DNA of 64,000 nucleotides from Akebia trifoliata (lineage: Eukaryota; Streptophyta; Magnoliopsida; Ranunculales; Lardizabalaceae): contig CM030714.1 of assembly GCA_017979445.1 (NCBI GenBank), positions 17,231,892-17,295,891 of the forward strand, written 5' to 3'. The position numbers were made by a program, and so were the translations under genes. Positions 11,184 through 21,417 of this stretch are shown piece by piece (the stretch's first letter is position 1; each line of letters opens with the position of its first letter). The notes below the pieces were generated by a model. The model saw only the letters and a program-made list of their open reading frames with translations. It was not told the origin of the DNA and did no database searches.

Positions 11184-12344
11184 ATGCTAGTCGCAGACGA
11201 TAACCCAATCGATCAGTTAGTCAAAACAACCGTCGTAGGGATACACCCTGTAGAGAAGATCAATTTTGGGAGATTCATGTTGAGGAGTGCTCTTTACTTC
11301 CACGAGTTTGAGATAGACTGGAACCTCTTACATGCTATGGCTAAGCGATGGAATCCCCATCTTCATATATTCTATATAGGGTATATGCATGTGTGCCCCA
11401 CTCACGAGGATTTTTGTGGCATCATGGGGATATCCACTTCAGGACCTCTAATCAGGCCCTCATTGAAAACCGGATATTCTGGTGACCTCGCCACAGGACT
11501 GAACATTTCCAAGGAAGAAGCCAAGGCCTTAGTTCATAACGGGAGATTAGACTTAGTACCTTTACTGGGCCTGTATCACTCCCGTAGTCACCCTATCAAT
11601 GTAAAACCCGAAGCCTGACGAGCCACTAGAGATTATCGATTATGCCTAGGAATCCAAGCCCAATACATACTGACCTCCAATAGTGATGGCCAAACTATCC
11701 CTGAGTCCTTCATAGATATAGCCTCTCAACTCAAGGAAAGCCAACCCAGTACCTCTCATCCTAACTGAAACTTTCTCAGGTTTAGACGCCATAAAAAATG
11801 GTGAGCGGGAAAGCTTCAAAGGAAGCCCCTACTTACTCTATATGTGGCTTTGTGATCGTCTCAAAATTGTAGATGTTCCCTAAAACCTCGAATATGTGCC
11901 AGAATACTTTTTCAAGAGAAACCTGTTAGTGCATCACAACTCAGTCAAAGCTTGGAGCAAATGGTTAGACTCTCACCTTGCCTATCATATTGGTTTTAGG
12001 TGTCCTTGGTAGATGACTGATCCCCCTGTTCTAGGAACCAAAGGATCGTACTATGTCCGTCTGATCGGTTTAGAAGAAACTATCCTAATTTGATCCCAGA
12101 ACAGTACGACGTACCTACAGAGTTATCTTTACCTTAGCACAAAGCTTTATTTTCCCCCGAGCCTTTGACTGAAAAATTAGTACACCTCATTGAGAAAGCC
12201 TGAAACAAGCGCACCTTAGGGTATCCAGACAGACTAGTAGAATTCAAAGAGCCAGTTGTTTGAGCCAAGAGGGTCAAGCCTGACAGCAATCCTGATGATC
12301 ATCAAGACAAAGCCAAGCGTCCATGTAAAAATAGTTCAAGCTAA
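11184..12344 (+). pseudogene. Element A ORF1, PMD/DUF7745-like plant mobile-element protein
   Basis: ORF1 lies between leader and gag. The first open part (ATG at 11184 to TGA at 11616) reads through FYIGYMHVCPTHEDFCGIMG, a pattern like the 'rain-shadow' HVFRFGDxELCPTLEEY motif of plant-mobile-domain or DUF7745 proteins that accompany plant retroelements. After the stop, homologous reading resumes (RDYRLCLGIQ, then W-rich segments) and ends KNSSS at 12344. Several TGA/TAG stops break it. Tat/Ogre elements are known for an extra ORF upstream of gag, and its function is unknown. B, C and F lack it precisely, with leader homology continuous across the gap. Confidence 0.6.
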
Positions 12345-12662
12345 ATTTGTTGAAAGATGTTTTTAATAAGAACATTTATTTGTCAATCATTTCCAATAAA
12401 ACTATTTTTCTTTCAAATAAATATTGATTTTTTCTTTGAATGTTCATTGTGTGAATGGATAAATTAATGGATTGGTGCATAAACCTCAATGAAATGATTC
12501 TTTAAAATGTTATCAAGAGGGTAATACTGAAATTGACTAAATTTACCTTTGATGGGGTCATATAGGATTTTCATTGCGCCCAAACTCAAGCGTCCACCTC
12601 CTAGTTGGAGTCGTAGGTCCAGTCGATTAAAACGAGTTACAGTACCAAGTTAGCAAGCAGAG
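12345..12662 (+). other. Element A leader between ORF1 and gag
   Basis: This is non-coding and AT-rich. It contains a GTGTGAATGGATAAATTAAT stretch and TTATCAAGAGGGTAATACTG (about 12511). It aligns directly with B 25640-25900 and C 1850-2080 in reverse complement, which ties those copies to the same lineage. It ends just before gag with AACGAGTTACAGTACCAAG. Confidence 0.6.
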
Positions 12663-14350
12663 ATGGCTTCAGAATCTGAACTTACAGAGATCCGTAAGAT
12701 CTTGGCAACCTTTGCCAATGATATCAACAGTATAAAAGGCAAAGTGGAAGTGCTAGAACAGACCTCGGAATCAATGGGCAATCCCCTAAATGATCCAAAA
12801 GGATAGAAGGTAGAAGAGAGACATCCACGTGAAGTCTTCGAACTCGACGGAGACGAAGAATATGTTGATGAAAATCCAATGTTAGCTAACAGTCTCAGTT
12901 AGAATCAGCTATGAAGAGTATAAAGGGTATCGATGAAATTGCAGCAGGCATTGAAACTTTGAATCGCATCCCCAGAATCCATTTGCCAGAGAAGTTTGTA
13001 ATGCCGGAAATGGATAAGTTTAGTGGTATAGGGTGTGCAAAAACACATCTTAAGGTGTATGTTACTAACATGCGCACTATGGGGCTCAGCGACAAACATA
13101 TGACGTTGTTGTTTCAGAGAACTTTATCAGGATCAGCACTACATTGGCTGATGTCTCAAGATCCAGTTACTGTGGGCACATGAGAGAATATGTCAAAGAC
13201 TTTCTAGCATCAATATAAGTACAGTACCGAGATTGAGACTTCAAGAAGAGATTTGGAAGCAACTAAGCAGAAGAATGGGGAGACATTTACTGATTTCATT
13301 GGTCACTGGAGGGCCAAGGCTGCCCAAATGTGGGATAGACCGTCAGAGAAGGAACAAGTAGCGATTATCCTAAAGAACCTCTCACAAGGATATGCTCAAC
13401 ACCTAGTGGCCCAATATTTTCCTACTTTCGAGTCTTTGTTACAAGTCGGAAGCCAACTCGAGGACGCTTTTGCCTTTGGGGTTCTCTCTAACCCCTCGAA
13501 TAACAAGCTTAAGAAACCCTATGTTTCTAAACCTAGCACCAACCATGTCTACATAGCCAACACGTCAACTACCCCAGCTCAACCCCCAGTCCGAACTAAT
13601 AACCAAGCTCACCCAAGTCAACCTCGAACTCCGCGTCAATTTACCAATCTAGGGATGAGTCTCACTGTAGCTTTTCACAAATTGGTGAAAAAAGGGCTTC
13701 TTACCCCTATCCAACCCCAACCTTTACCTAATCCCTTGCCAACTGGACACAATTCTAACTTGTTCTACGAGTTCCATCAAAATCCTGGCCATCACATGGA
13801 TCGATGTATTACCTTACGCCATGCCATTCAAAACTTGATTGACAACAAAAAGGTAACAATCCCTAGCCCACCGAATGTCACCACTAATCCACTACCTACC
13901 TATCAACCTCCACCAACCTTGAATATGATTTCTTACACACCATTGCCATTCGATCCTGTCTCTCTTATCCATCCTATCCAAGTCAAATCGCCTAATTACC
14001 CCCTTGCCGGGATAGCCTTCACTGATGAGGTTTTCACCACAAACTATGAACCATTTGATTTAACCTCAGATCATTCGTATTGTTTATCCCCGTCTCGATA
14101 CAGTAGTCCCGCATTCACCAGTTACTTGTTGGCTCAGATGAACTTGAAAAGCCCTGTATCTTTGACAGATAAAGATCCATACTTGCTGACTGAAGAAGAT
14201 GAGCCCTACTCTCTCTCCTGTGATGAAGTTAGACATATGACTTGAGGGGAAAGAGTTTTTAAGCCACAAGAACTTTGTGTTGATAATCCGGCAACTCTAG
14301 CAAGAAAAGAAAGAGAAGATCCTATCAAAGAAAATATTGAAGAAGATAAC
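12663..14350 (+). pseudogene. gag: Element A gag
   Basis: Gag encodes the capsid and nucleocapsid part. It starts MASESELTEIRKILATF with a probable coiled coil of about 45 residues, then a stop at 12804. A frame change near 12897 leads into the Tat-type capsid segment (ARIHLPEKF-like PRIHLPEKFVMPEMDKFSG; TLSGSALHWL; FTDFIGHWRAKAAQM). Next comes a Pro/Thr-rich linker and a zinc-knuckle-like segment at 13751-13846 (H...GHHMDRC..LRHAIQNLID), in which the first Cys of the usual CxYH is Phe. Stops occur at 12804 (TAG), 13181 (TGA), 13205 (TAG) and 14243 (TGA). The TGA codons stand where Trp is expected. It continues in the same frame into protease. Confidence 0.85.
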
Positions 14351-14353
14351 TCC

Positions 14354-15198
14354 GTGATCAAACAATTGAAGAAATCAGGAACTAACATGTCGGTTTGGGA
14401 TTTACTTATGGCTTCCACTGCCCATAGGGAGGCTGTTCTCAAAGCATTAAGTACAGCCCAAGTCTCCCTTGATACTTCTCCAGATCAGCTGACCAACATA
14501 GTAGGGGCGACTTATGTTGAGAATATCTTATCCTTCTCAGACTCCAATCTCCCAAAGGAAGAAGTAAGCCATACTAAGCCATTGCACATCACAGTTGACT
14601 GTAACGGGATGAGGGTATCTCTGGTATTGATTGATAATGGGAGTGCATTAAATGTTTGTCCTTTGAAGACCACCACCTGCCTTGGTTTTAAAACTGAAGA
14701 TCTCAAACCCACTAATCAAGGAGTGAGGGCCTATGATAACACCAAAAGGGATGTACTGGGGATTTTGCACCTTCAACTGTCCACAGGCATAGCTGAATTT
14801 CCTGTGGAATTTCAGGTTATCGATATCCAGTCCTCTTTCAATTTACTGTTAGGAAGACCATGGCTACATCAAATCAAAGCTATCCCTTCCACGCTGCACC
14901 AGAAGGTCAAGTTTATCAAGGATGGGCTAGTAATTACTCTCCATGGAGATGTTGAAATTGTAGGGATTATAAACAGTATTGAAGCTAAGATGAGCCATTG
15001 CTTGAGATCCAGCCAGAACAACAGAGAGTAGAGCTCTGTGGGTTCGAGTTTGAAAAGATATACTCAGTCCAATGGGATCAAGCCATGAAAGAATATTTTC
15101 CAATGGAAAATACTTCTAGCTGCAACATGGCCAATATATTCAAGAACATGAGATTTTTCCCTGGTATGGGCTTAGGTCGCAAGCAACAAGGTATATAA
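14354..15198 (+). pseudogene. Element A aspartic protease and G-patch
   Basis: This is the retropepsin-like protease that matures the polyprotein. PLHITVDCNGMRVSLVLIDNGSALNV holds the active-site Asp (GAT at 14633). The Asn in DNGS replaces the Ser/Thr of the usual D[ST]G, as is common in Tat elements. LLGRPWLHQI at about 14850-14880 is the second conserved protease strand. A frameshift near 15000 precedes the G-patch-like NMRFFPGMGLGRKQQGI (15150-15195), a known extra domain in this lineage. The region up to 14560 is the gag-protease linker. Confidence 0.8.
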
Positions 15199-15836
15199 GA
15201 GGCACTAGTGATTAAAGAGGTCATCGGCACATTCGGGCTAGGATAGAAGCCTACTAATGAAAATTGGGCCTAATACTGGAAGACAAAGCGGGATAAGGCA
15301 ATTACGAAAAGGCAAAGACGCACCACGGATCTTATCAAAATGAAGTCCTATCGTAAGACCCTTAATGACTATTTTGTGAAGGAAGGAGAAGATTTCCGTT
15401 ATTGTGGGTTCCCCGAGCCATTCATTGACCACATTACAGGTACTCATCTGTCGGGGTTTGAGATCTTCTTTGGTATGGATTGGCCTGAAAAGGAAGTAAG
15501 CACAGAAACTGAAGAGAAGAAAATTGAAGACTGGCAGCTCGATCTGGACTTCCTCAACATTGATCAACTATTCATTGAAGATCACAGTGTCCTGGTGTTG
15601 TCAACTGAGAAGGGGATCCCAAATCCTCAGTCTGCAATCAAACCCGCTGTAGGGTGTCTTTCTAGCTATCATGTAATTAGTCATGTGCTGCATGTCAAGA
15701 CTGGGTCTGTCAGTCCCCTTAGTCTTGTTCAGTCTGACATGCCAGATGAGTCATTTGTTTCTGCTGAGTCAAGTAAGTCCATTATTTCTGCTAAGTTAAG
15801 TGAGTCTGTCAAGTCGATAATGAGTTCTATTACCCA
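15199..15836 (+). pseudogene. Element A protease-RT linker
   Basis: This linker has no recognised domain. It includes Lys/Arg-rich GKLTKRQRRTTDLIKMKS-like sequence (15300-15345), then an acidic stretch and a Ser-rich segment (15770-15830) with repeated SES/KSI patterns. The part around 15555-15730 is the point where B and C rejoin A's sequence after losing gag and protease, so it is retained in all three copies. Frame changes to the RT frame occur near 15830. Confidence 0.55.
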
Positions 15837-16895
15837 TTGCCTTTTAATGAAATGAAAGAAATTTTTGATTATCCCGAGCGTAATAATAATTTAACTAATA
15901 ATCTGACTTCGGAGGGAGAATCTTCTGACGAAGAACCTCCCCCTGAAATAATCAAATTACTTGAACAAGAAAATGAATGTCGGGCTCAACCTCCAATGGA
16001 GGAAGTAGAGGTTATCAATCTCGGAACAAAAGAAAGTCCTCAAGAGATTCGGATTGGGATCACATTATCCCCCGATGAACGCAAAGGGATAATAGACTTG
16101 CTCAGAAAGTTCAAAGACGTGTTCGCGTGGTCTTACGAGGATATGCCAGGAATAAGCACAGACAGTGTTCAACATCGGATTCCGTTATATCCGGATGCTC
16201 AACCCATTAAACAGAAGCTTCGACGTATGAAGCTGGAATGGACTCTGAAAATTAACGAAGAAGTTACGAAGTAGATTAATGTTGGATTTTTGGAAGTAGT
16301 AGAATACCCTGAGTGGATCACCAATGTCGTCCCGGTGCCTAAAAAGGATGGAAAAGTCAGAATGTGTGTAGACTTCAGAGACCTAAATAAATCAAGCCCA
16401 AAAGATAGTTTTCCTTTACCACACATAGATGTTCTAGTAGATAGTACAGTAGGACACGCTTTATTATCATTCATGGACGGCTTTTCAGGGTACAATAAGA
16501 TAAAAATGGATCCTCGGGATATGCAAAAGACGTCGTTCATCACACAGTGGGGAACCTTTTGTTACAAGATTATGCCTTTCGATTTGAAGAATGCCGGAGC
16601 CACCTATCAAAGAGCAGCCATGACTCTACTACATGACATGATACACAAGGAAGTCGAAGTCTATGTAGATGATATGATAGTCAAATCCAAAGAACGACTG
16701 GAGCGCGTTGCGGCATTAGAAAAATTTCTCACAAGGATTCAAAAGTACAAACTCCGCCTCAACCCGCAGAAATTTGTGTTTGGAGTAATTTCTGGAAAAT
16801 TATTGGGATTTGTGGTCAGTCAAAGAGGGATCGAAGTAGACCCTGTGAAGATTAAAGCTATCCAAGAGATGCCACAGTTGGAAACTGAAAAGTAA
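15837..16895 (+). pseudogene. pol: Element A reverse transcriptase
   Basis: The acidic linker is followed by the pre-RT motif ERKGIIDLLRKFKDVFAWSY and then the RT core: VPVPKKDGKVRMCVDFRDLN (fingers), FSGYNKIKM, FCYKIMPFDLKNAGATYQRA, and the catalytic YVDD at 16662-16673. The thumb has NPQKFVFGV and GFVVSQRGIEV. Stops are TAG at 16272 (between INEEVTK and INVGFLEVV) and TAA at 16893. Active-site residues are intact, but the reading frame is not. It copies element RNA to DNA in the cytoplasmic capsid. Confidence 0.9.
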
Positions 16896-17549
16896 ATTCG
16901 AGGTTTTCTAGGCAGAATCCAGTATGTCAGTAGATTCATCGCTCAACTCACCAACGTCTGTGAACCTATTTTCAAACTTCTCAAGAAGAATGAACCAACA
17001 GTTTGGAATAAGCAATGTCAAAAGGCCTTCGATCAAGTCAAGGAGTATCTCTTGAACCTGCCTATTTTGGTTCCACCCACACCGGGTGAACCACTTCTTC
17101 TTTATCTGTCAGTTACAGAAGAAGCTATGGGATGCATGCTTGCACAGCATAACAAAGATACTCGCAAAGAAAGGACTATCTACTACATCAGCAAGAAAAT
17201 GTTAGAGTATGAACGAAAGTATTTAGCCCTGGAAAAAACTTGCTTGACACTAGTATGGGCTACTTAGAGACTTCGACACTATATGATATCTCATTCAATT
17301 ATCTTGTTATCTCGGATGGATCCTCTCAAGTATCTTTTCGAGAAATCGATACTGATGGGGAGAATCGCACGATGGTTATTGTTATTATCAGAGTTTGACA
17401 TTACGAACGTTACAGAGAAATCCATCAAGGGGAGAGCTGTAGCAGAATACTTGGCAGATCACCTGGTAGCAGAGGGAATAAGGCCTGTTGATCAGTTTCC
17501 AGATGAGAACATCTTGTATGTTGAAGAAGAGCCTCAGAACCAAACATGA
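16896..17549 (+). pseudogene. pol: Element A RNase H1 domain
   Basis: This domain directly follows RT. GRIQYVSRFIAQL and WNKQCQKAFDQVKEYL (connection) lead to PGEPLLLYLSVTEEAMGCML, which is the Ty3-type RNase H start. YYISKKMLEYERKYLALEKTCLTLVWAT carries the conserved YSPLEK-type helix. A stop at 17265 precedes the DPLKYLFEKS motif and the ADHL segment near 17455. The first catalytic position reads Ser/Val-Thr rather than Asp (LSVTEEA), as in many Tat copies whose first RNase H is degenerate. It ends at the stop 17547. Confidence 0.8.
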
Positions 17550-17935
17550 CAGTTGTATTTTGATGGAGCCGCCAATCAGAATGGGTATGGAATAGGGACA
17601 GTTCTGTTTTCTTCGGAAGGATGCCACATTTCGATGGCTATTAAGTTAGCTTTTTCTAACACCAATAACACAGTCGAATATGAGGCATGCATCGCTGGAC
17701 TTGAAGCTGCTTTGAATTTGGGCATTATAGAAATCGAAGTTTTTGGGGATTCAGCCTTGGTCATACACCAGTCATTGGAAGAATGGAAGACTAGGGATGA
17801 AAAGCTGAAGCCTTATCATGAGTATTTGTTAAACTTAGTGAGAAGTTTGAAGCTATTCTATTCCAACACGTTTCAAGGGAAGATAATAGATTTGCTGACT
17901 CGTTAGCGACTCTATCTTCAATGATCCATTTGCCC
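17550..17935 (+). pseudogene. pol: Element A second, archaeal-type RNase H (aRNH)
   Basis: A second RNase H domain follows the first. LYFDGAANQNGYGIGTVL has the first Asp at 17562-17564. NTVEYEACIAGLEAAL has the Glu, and VFGDSALVIHQ the second Asp. RFADSLATL continues in another frame after a shift near 17880. All visible catalytic acids are kept. A second RNase H between RNase H1 and integrase is a known hallmark of the Tat branch, and it can compensate for the weak first domain. Confidence 0.88.
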
Positions 17936-19277
17936 CCTGGCATGGAATTGAGGCTGATCACTGTTGAAGTCAAAGACAAACCTGCATATTGCTATCAGAT
18001 CAATATTGCTACTCAACTACCTGATGGAAAGTCGTGGTACATAGACATTAAAAAGGTGTTGGAAAAATAAAAATTCCCAAAAGAAGCATCAAGGAAAGAA
18101 CGACAAACCCTATTAAGATTAGCATCTCAATTCATCTTGTGCGCAGGAAGTTTATACAAAAGGTCTTATGATGGGATTCATTTGTCATGCATCGATGAAG
18201 TTCAAGCTGAACATATAATGGTTGAACTGCATTCAGGAGAATGCGGCCCTCACATGAGTGGGAAAATGTTAGCTAAGAAAATTATGAGGTAAGGGTACTA
18301 CTGGCCTACGATGAAAACAGATTGTCATCACATGGTCAAAACCTGCCACAAATGCCAAATACATGCAAATCTCATACATGTGCCACCTTCTCGATTAGTT
18401 GGTCTGACTTCACCATGGCCATTCTCAGTTTGGGGAATTGACATTATTGGTAAAATATCGCCTAAAGCATCAAACGGGCATGAATACATTTTAGTTGCTA
18501 TCGATTATTTTACTAAGTGGGTCGAAGCTGCCCTTATGCTGTCCTCACTGCATCTCGAGTTGTAAAGTTTATCCAAACAAACATCATCAGCCGGTACGGG
18601 ATACCTTCGGAATTGATTTCTGATAACGGGTCACATTTCAAGGCTGAGGTTATTACTTTGTATTCAAAGTTCAAAATCTCACACCACAAATCAACTCCTT
18701 ACCGCCCTCAGACTAATGGAGCAGTCGAAGCAACTAATAAGAATCTTAAGACTATCATCAGGAAAATGTGTCAATCAAATCGAGATTGGTCTGAAAAACT
18801 GCCATTTGCACTATGGGCATATCGAACTTCAATTCGATCCTCTACTGGAGCTACTCCCTACTCCTTAGTGTATGGCATGGAAGCGGTCTTGCCAGTTGAA
18901 ATGGAAATTTCATCTCTCAGGGTCTTGCTGGAAAGTCAGTTATCAGAAACAGATTGGGTTTGCCAGCGGTATGAAGAATTGAATTTGGTCGAAGAAAAAT
19001 GACTGAGAGCTTTGTATCACGTGCAAGCTTATCAAAGAAGGTCGCCTGTGCATTTGAGAAAAAGATCAAGGCCCATCACTTAAAAGTCGGAGATTTAGTA
19101 CTCAAAGAGAATTGGGCACTTATCTTTGACCCTAGAGGGAAGTTCAAATCGAATTGGGGAGGTCCATACATCATCAAGGAAATATTACCAGGAAAAGTTG
19201 TCAGACTTCAAGATCATGATGGAATCGAGTTACCAGAACCAACCAAACTTGACCAAATCAAACGGTACTACATTTAA
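17936..19277 (+). pseudogene. pol: Element A integrase
   Basis: A linker is followed by the HHCC zinc finger (HSGECGPHMSGKML ... CHKCQ at about 18231-18354) and the DDE core: GID at 18440, SDN with Asp at 18622, NGAVEA with Glu at 18727. The C-terminal part has HHLKVGDLVLKE and a GPY/F-type NWGGPYIIKEI, ending IKRYYI. No chromodomain follows. Stops are TAA at 18068 and 18290, with frameshifts near 18530 and 19000. It inserts element DNA, and the 5 bp TSD at A's ends is its footprint. The C-terminal half is what B and C still carry. Confidence 0.9.
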
Positions 19278-19780
19278 GGAGGCCATTTTTGGCCGAATCA
19301 ATTTTCCTACTACCTAGTTCATTATCTCCTTTCTCAACACCTTTGCAACCTGTTTAAAAAGAAAAAAATATGCCTTTTACTTCTTAGCCTGATTACCTAA
19401 CCCAGGGGAGGGAAAATCCGAACTACGTTTTGGTCTGATCCCAAAAATTTGGGGTACGTAGGCAACCTGAGAAGTTACTTCAGGCCTGACCACATCAAAA
19501 TAAAAAAATATATTCCTCGATAAAGAAAAAAATCTAAAAAGAAAAAATTCAAAAGAAAAAGAAATATCATCATGGGGAAGAAAATTCAAGATGAAATGCC
19601 ACACAAGGGGCATTTGGATTTTTGAGCCTCAAAATTTCTTTCTTTTTATACCCAGTCCTAAGCTTACCCATGAAAGCCTTCCTAAGTACCGTGCGAAAAT
19701 TCAAGGAAGATAGCAAAACATGATCAGACAATAACTCTAGAAGACCAGAAGAGAAGAAAAAGATTAAAAAAATAAAGAAG
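19278..19780 (+). other. Element A proximal 3' UTR
   Basis: This is non-coding. GGGGTACGTAGGCAACCTGA at 19451-19470 is conserved in C (reverse complement, near 270-295) and B (near 23970-23990). The A-rich tract 19500-19560 matches T-rich tracts in B and C. Confidence 0.6.
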
Positions 19781-20002
19781 CCTGCTAAGTTGAAAACCCA
19801 AAAAGGGCGACTTAGGCAAAAATTAAGGCAAGCTCGCAAGGTTGAAAATCTGAAAGGACAACTTTGGCAACAATTAGAGTCGAGAGAAAAAGAAGAAAAA
19901 GCTCGTTAGATTGAAAACCTGAAAAGGCGATCTAGGCAAAAGCTAGAGCAAGCTCGATAGATTGAAAACATGAAAAGGGGATCTAGGCAAAAGTTAGAGC
20001 AA
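19781..20002 (+). repeat. 51 bp coiled-coil-coding repeats after pol
   Basis: Four units start at 19781, 19832, 19901 and 19952 with a period of 51 bp. The second is 69 bp owing to an extra 18 bp. Each encodes about 17 residues of the type AR.IENLKRRSRQKLEQ, rich in Lys, Arg, Glu and Gln, and continues into QRKTEENPKLIAVRAETSE. TAG codons sit where CAG is expected. B has the same series, including the longer unit, at 23395-23690 on the minus strand. It may be the C-terminal end of a lost post-pol ORF. Confidence 0.6.
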
Positions 20003-20737
20003 CAACGAAAAACAGAAGAAAATCCCAAACTGATAGCGGTCCGAGCTGAAACATCAGAAGTCCGAATAATCAAGGTCAATACTTAGCTTAAACCAGGCAT
20101 AGACTCAGAAGCCACATATATCTTGTCTACGATTGATCTGAAAATTCTCACTTCCTCAAGTGAACCAAGGGAGAGAAGAATGAATTGTATGATGAGTCTC
20201 AAAAGGAAAATAATTCTATTCTTTTGAGCCTAACTCAAAACCTTCAATAAAATTAATCAAAATTAAAAGTTGGATCTTTATTGCACTTGTGGTAATCAAT
20301 TTTTTTTAAACCTTCATACAAGGGACATTTTTCTTTTTCCTCTAATATGTAGCTTCCCCTTATACTAGGGGCGTTTTTTATATTTTTGCATGATGTATTC
20401 AATTATTTTCAATGCCATATTTATTGTCAAACTAGGGGCATTTTATTTTAGAGCAATGTTAATCCTAAAAGATAATGAGAACCTCAAACTTAAAGTTACC
20501 CTCTTGATAGCAGTTTTTTGAAAAACTTGCGAGGTTCAAACTCAGGTTTTAAATTCATAAAACTTTTGGATAAAATCTTGAGGCTCAAACAAATGCATTT
20601 TGGATCTCACATAAGAGATAGGGCATTCATTCTGTCCCAGATCTATTCATTCCTAGATTCAACCCCTCTTTTCCAGATTTTATTTTTAATCATTTTTTCC
20701 CAGATTTATTCCTTCATTATCAGTTTTACTTAGCCAA
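20003..20737 (+). other. Element A distal 3' UTR
   Basis: This is mostly non-coding. It holds CCCTTATACTAGGGGCG at 20357, CTCTTGATAGCAGTTTTT at about 20501, and a CAGATTTATTCATTC-like stretch before the 34 bp array. Parts align with B 5811-6100. I see no gene. Confidence 0.5.
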
Positions 20738-21077
20738 ATGCCGCCAAGGGTTTTCTTGGAATTATGCTCAGATGCCGCTGAGGATTTTCTCAGAACTATG
20801 CTCAGATGCCGCCAAGGGTTTTCTTGGAATTATGCTCAGATGCTGTTGAGGGTTTTCTCGGAACTATGCTCAGATACCGCCAAGGGTTTTCTTGGAATTA
20901 TGCTCAGATGCCGCCAAGGGTTTTCTCGGAACTATGCTCAGATGCCGCCAAGGGTTTTCTTGAAATTATGCTCAGATGCCGTCGAGGGTTTTCTCAGAAT
21001 CATGCTCAGTTACCGCCGAGGGTTTTCTCGGAATTATGCTCAGATGCCGCTGAGAGTTTTCTCGAAAATATGCTCAG
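20738..21077 (+). repeat. 34 bp tandem array in element A 3' UTR
   Basis: Ten units of exactly 34 bp, of the form ATGCCGCCAAGGGTTTTCTY plus GGAAYTATGCTCAG, vary at a few positions. The array is open in more than one frame because 34 is not a multiple of three, so its open frames are a repeat artefact. B has the related 36-37 bp array at 4395-4735. Confidence 0.92.
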
Positions 21078-21404
21078 TTTATATTCATTTCATGCTCAGA
21101 TTTGACTCATTTCCAACTCAAAATCTTTGAAATCTATCTCAGATTTTGAGTCCACACACTTGCACAGTTGTTACATCAGTCAAGGAGAATTTTTTAAATT
21201 CAAGGATGTGACACTGCCAGTAAGAGCTCGCGCTCAAGGACCTGACATTTTTCTAGTTCGGACAGAGTTTTACCCTCAAGGATCCGAACACCCCGATGAA
21301 TTGCTAAATTAGGCTGCAAAATGAACTGTCACGAGTTTTGGCATTCGGATATCGCATTATCTACCAAAATAGATTTGCCATCTAGTTTGCTTCAACCCTC
21401 TGCC

Positions 21405-21415
21405 AAAGTGGGGCA
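21405..21415 (+). other. Element A polypurine tract
   Basis: AAAGTGGGGCA lies immediately before the 3' LTR. It is the expected plus-strand primer and matches B's AAAGAAAGG position. Confidence 0.75.
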
Positions 21416-21417
21416 TC

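Noticed and set aside
20738..21130. Overlapping 99-130 codon open frames across the 34 bp array
   Set aside because: The period of 34 is not a multiple of three, so every frame reads similar text. A repeat artefact.
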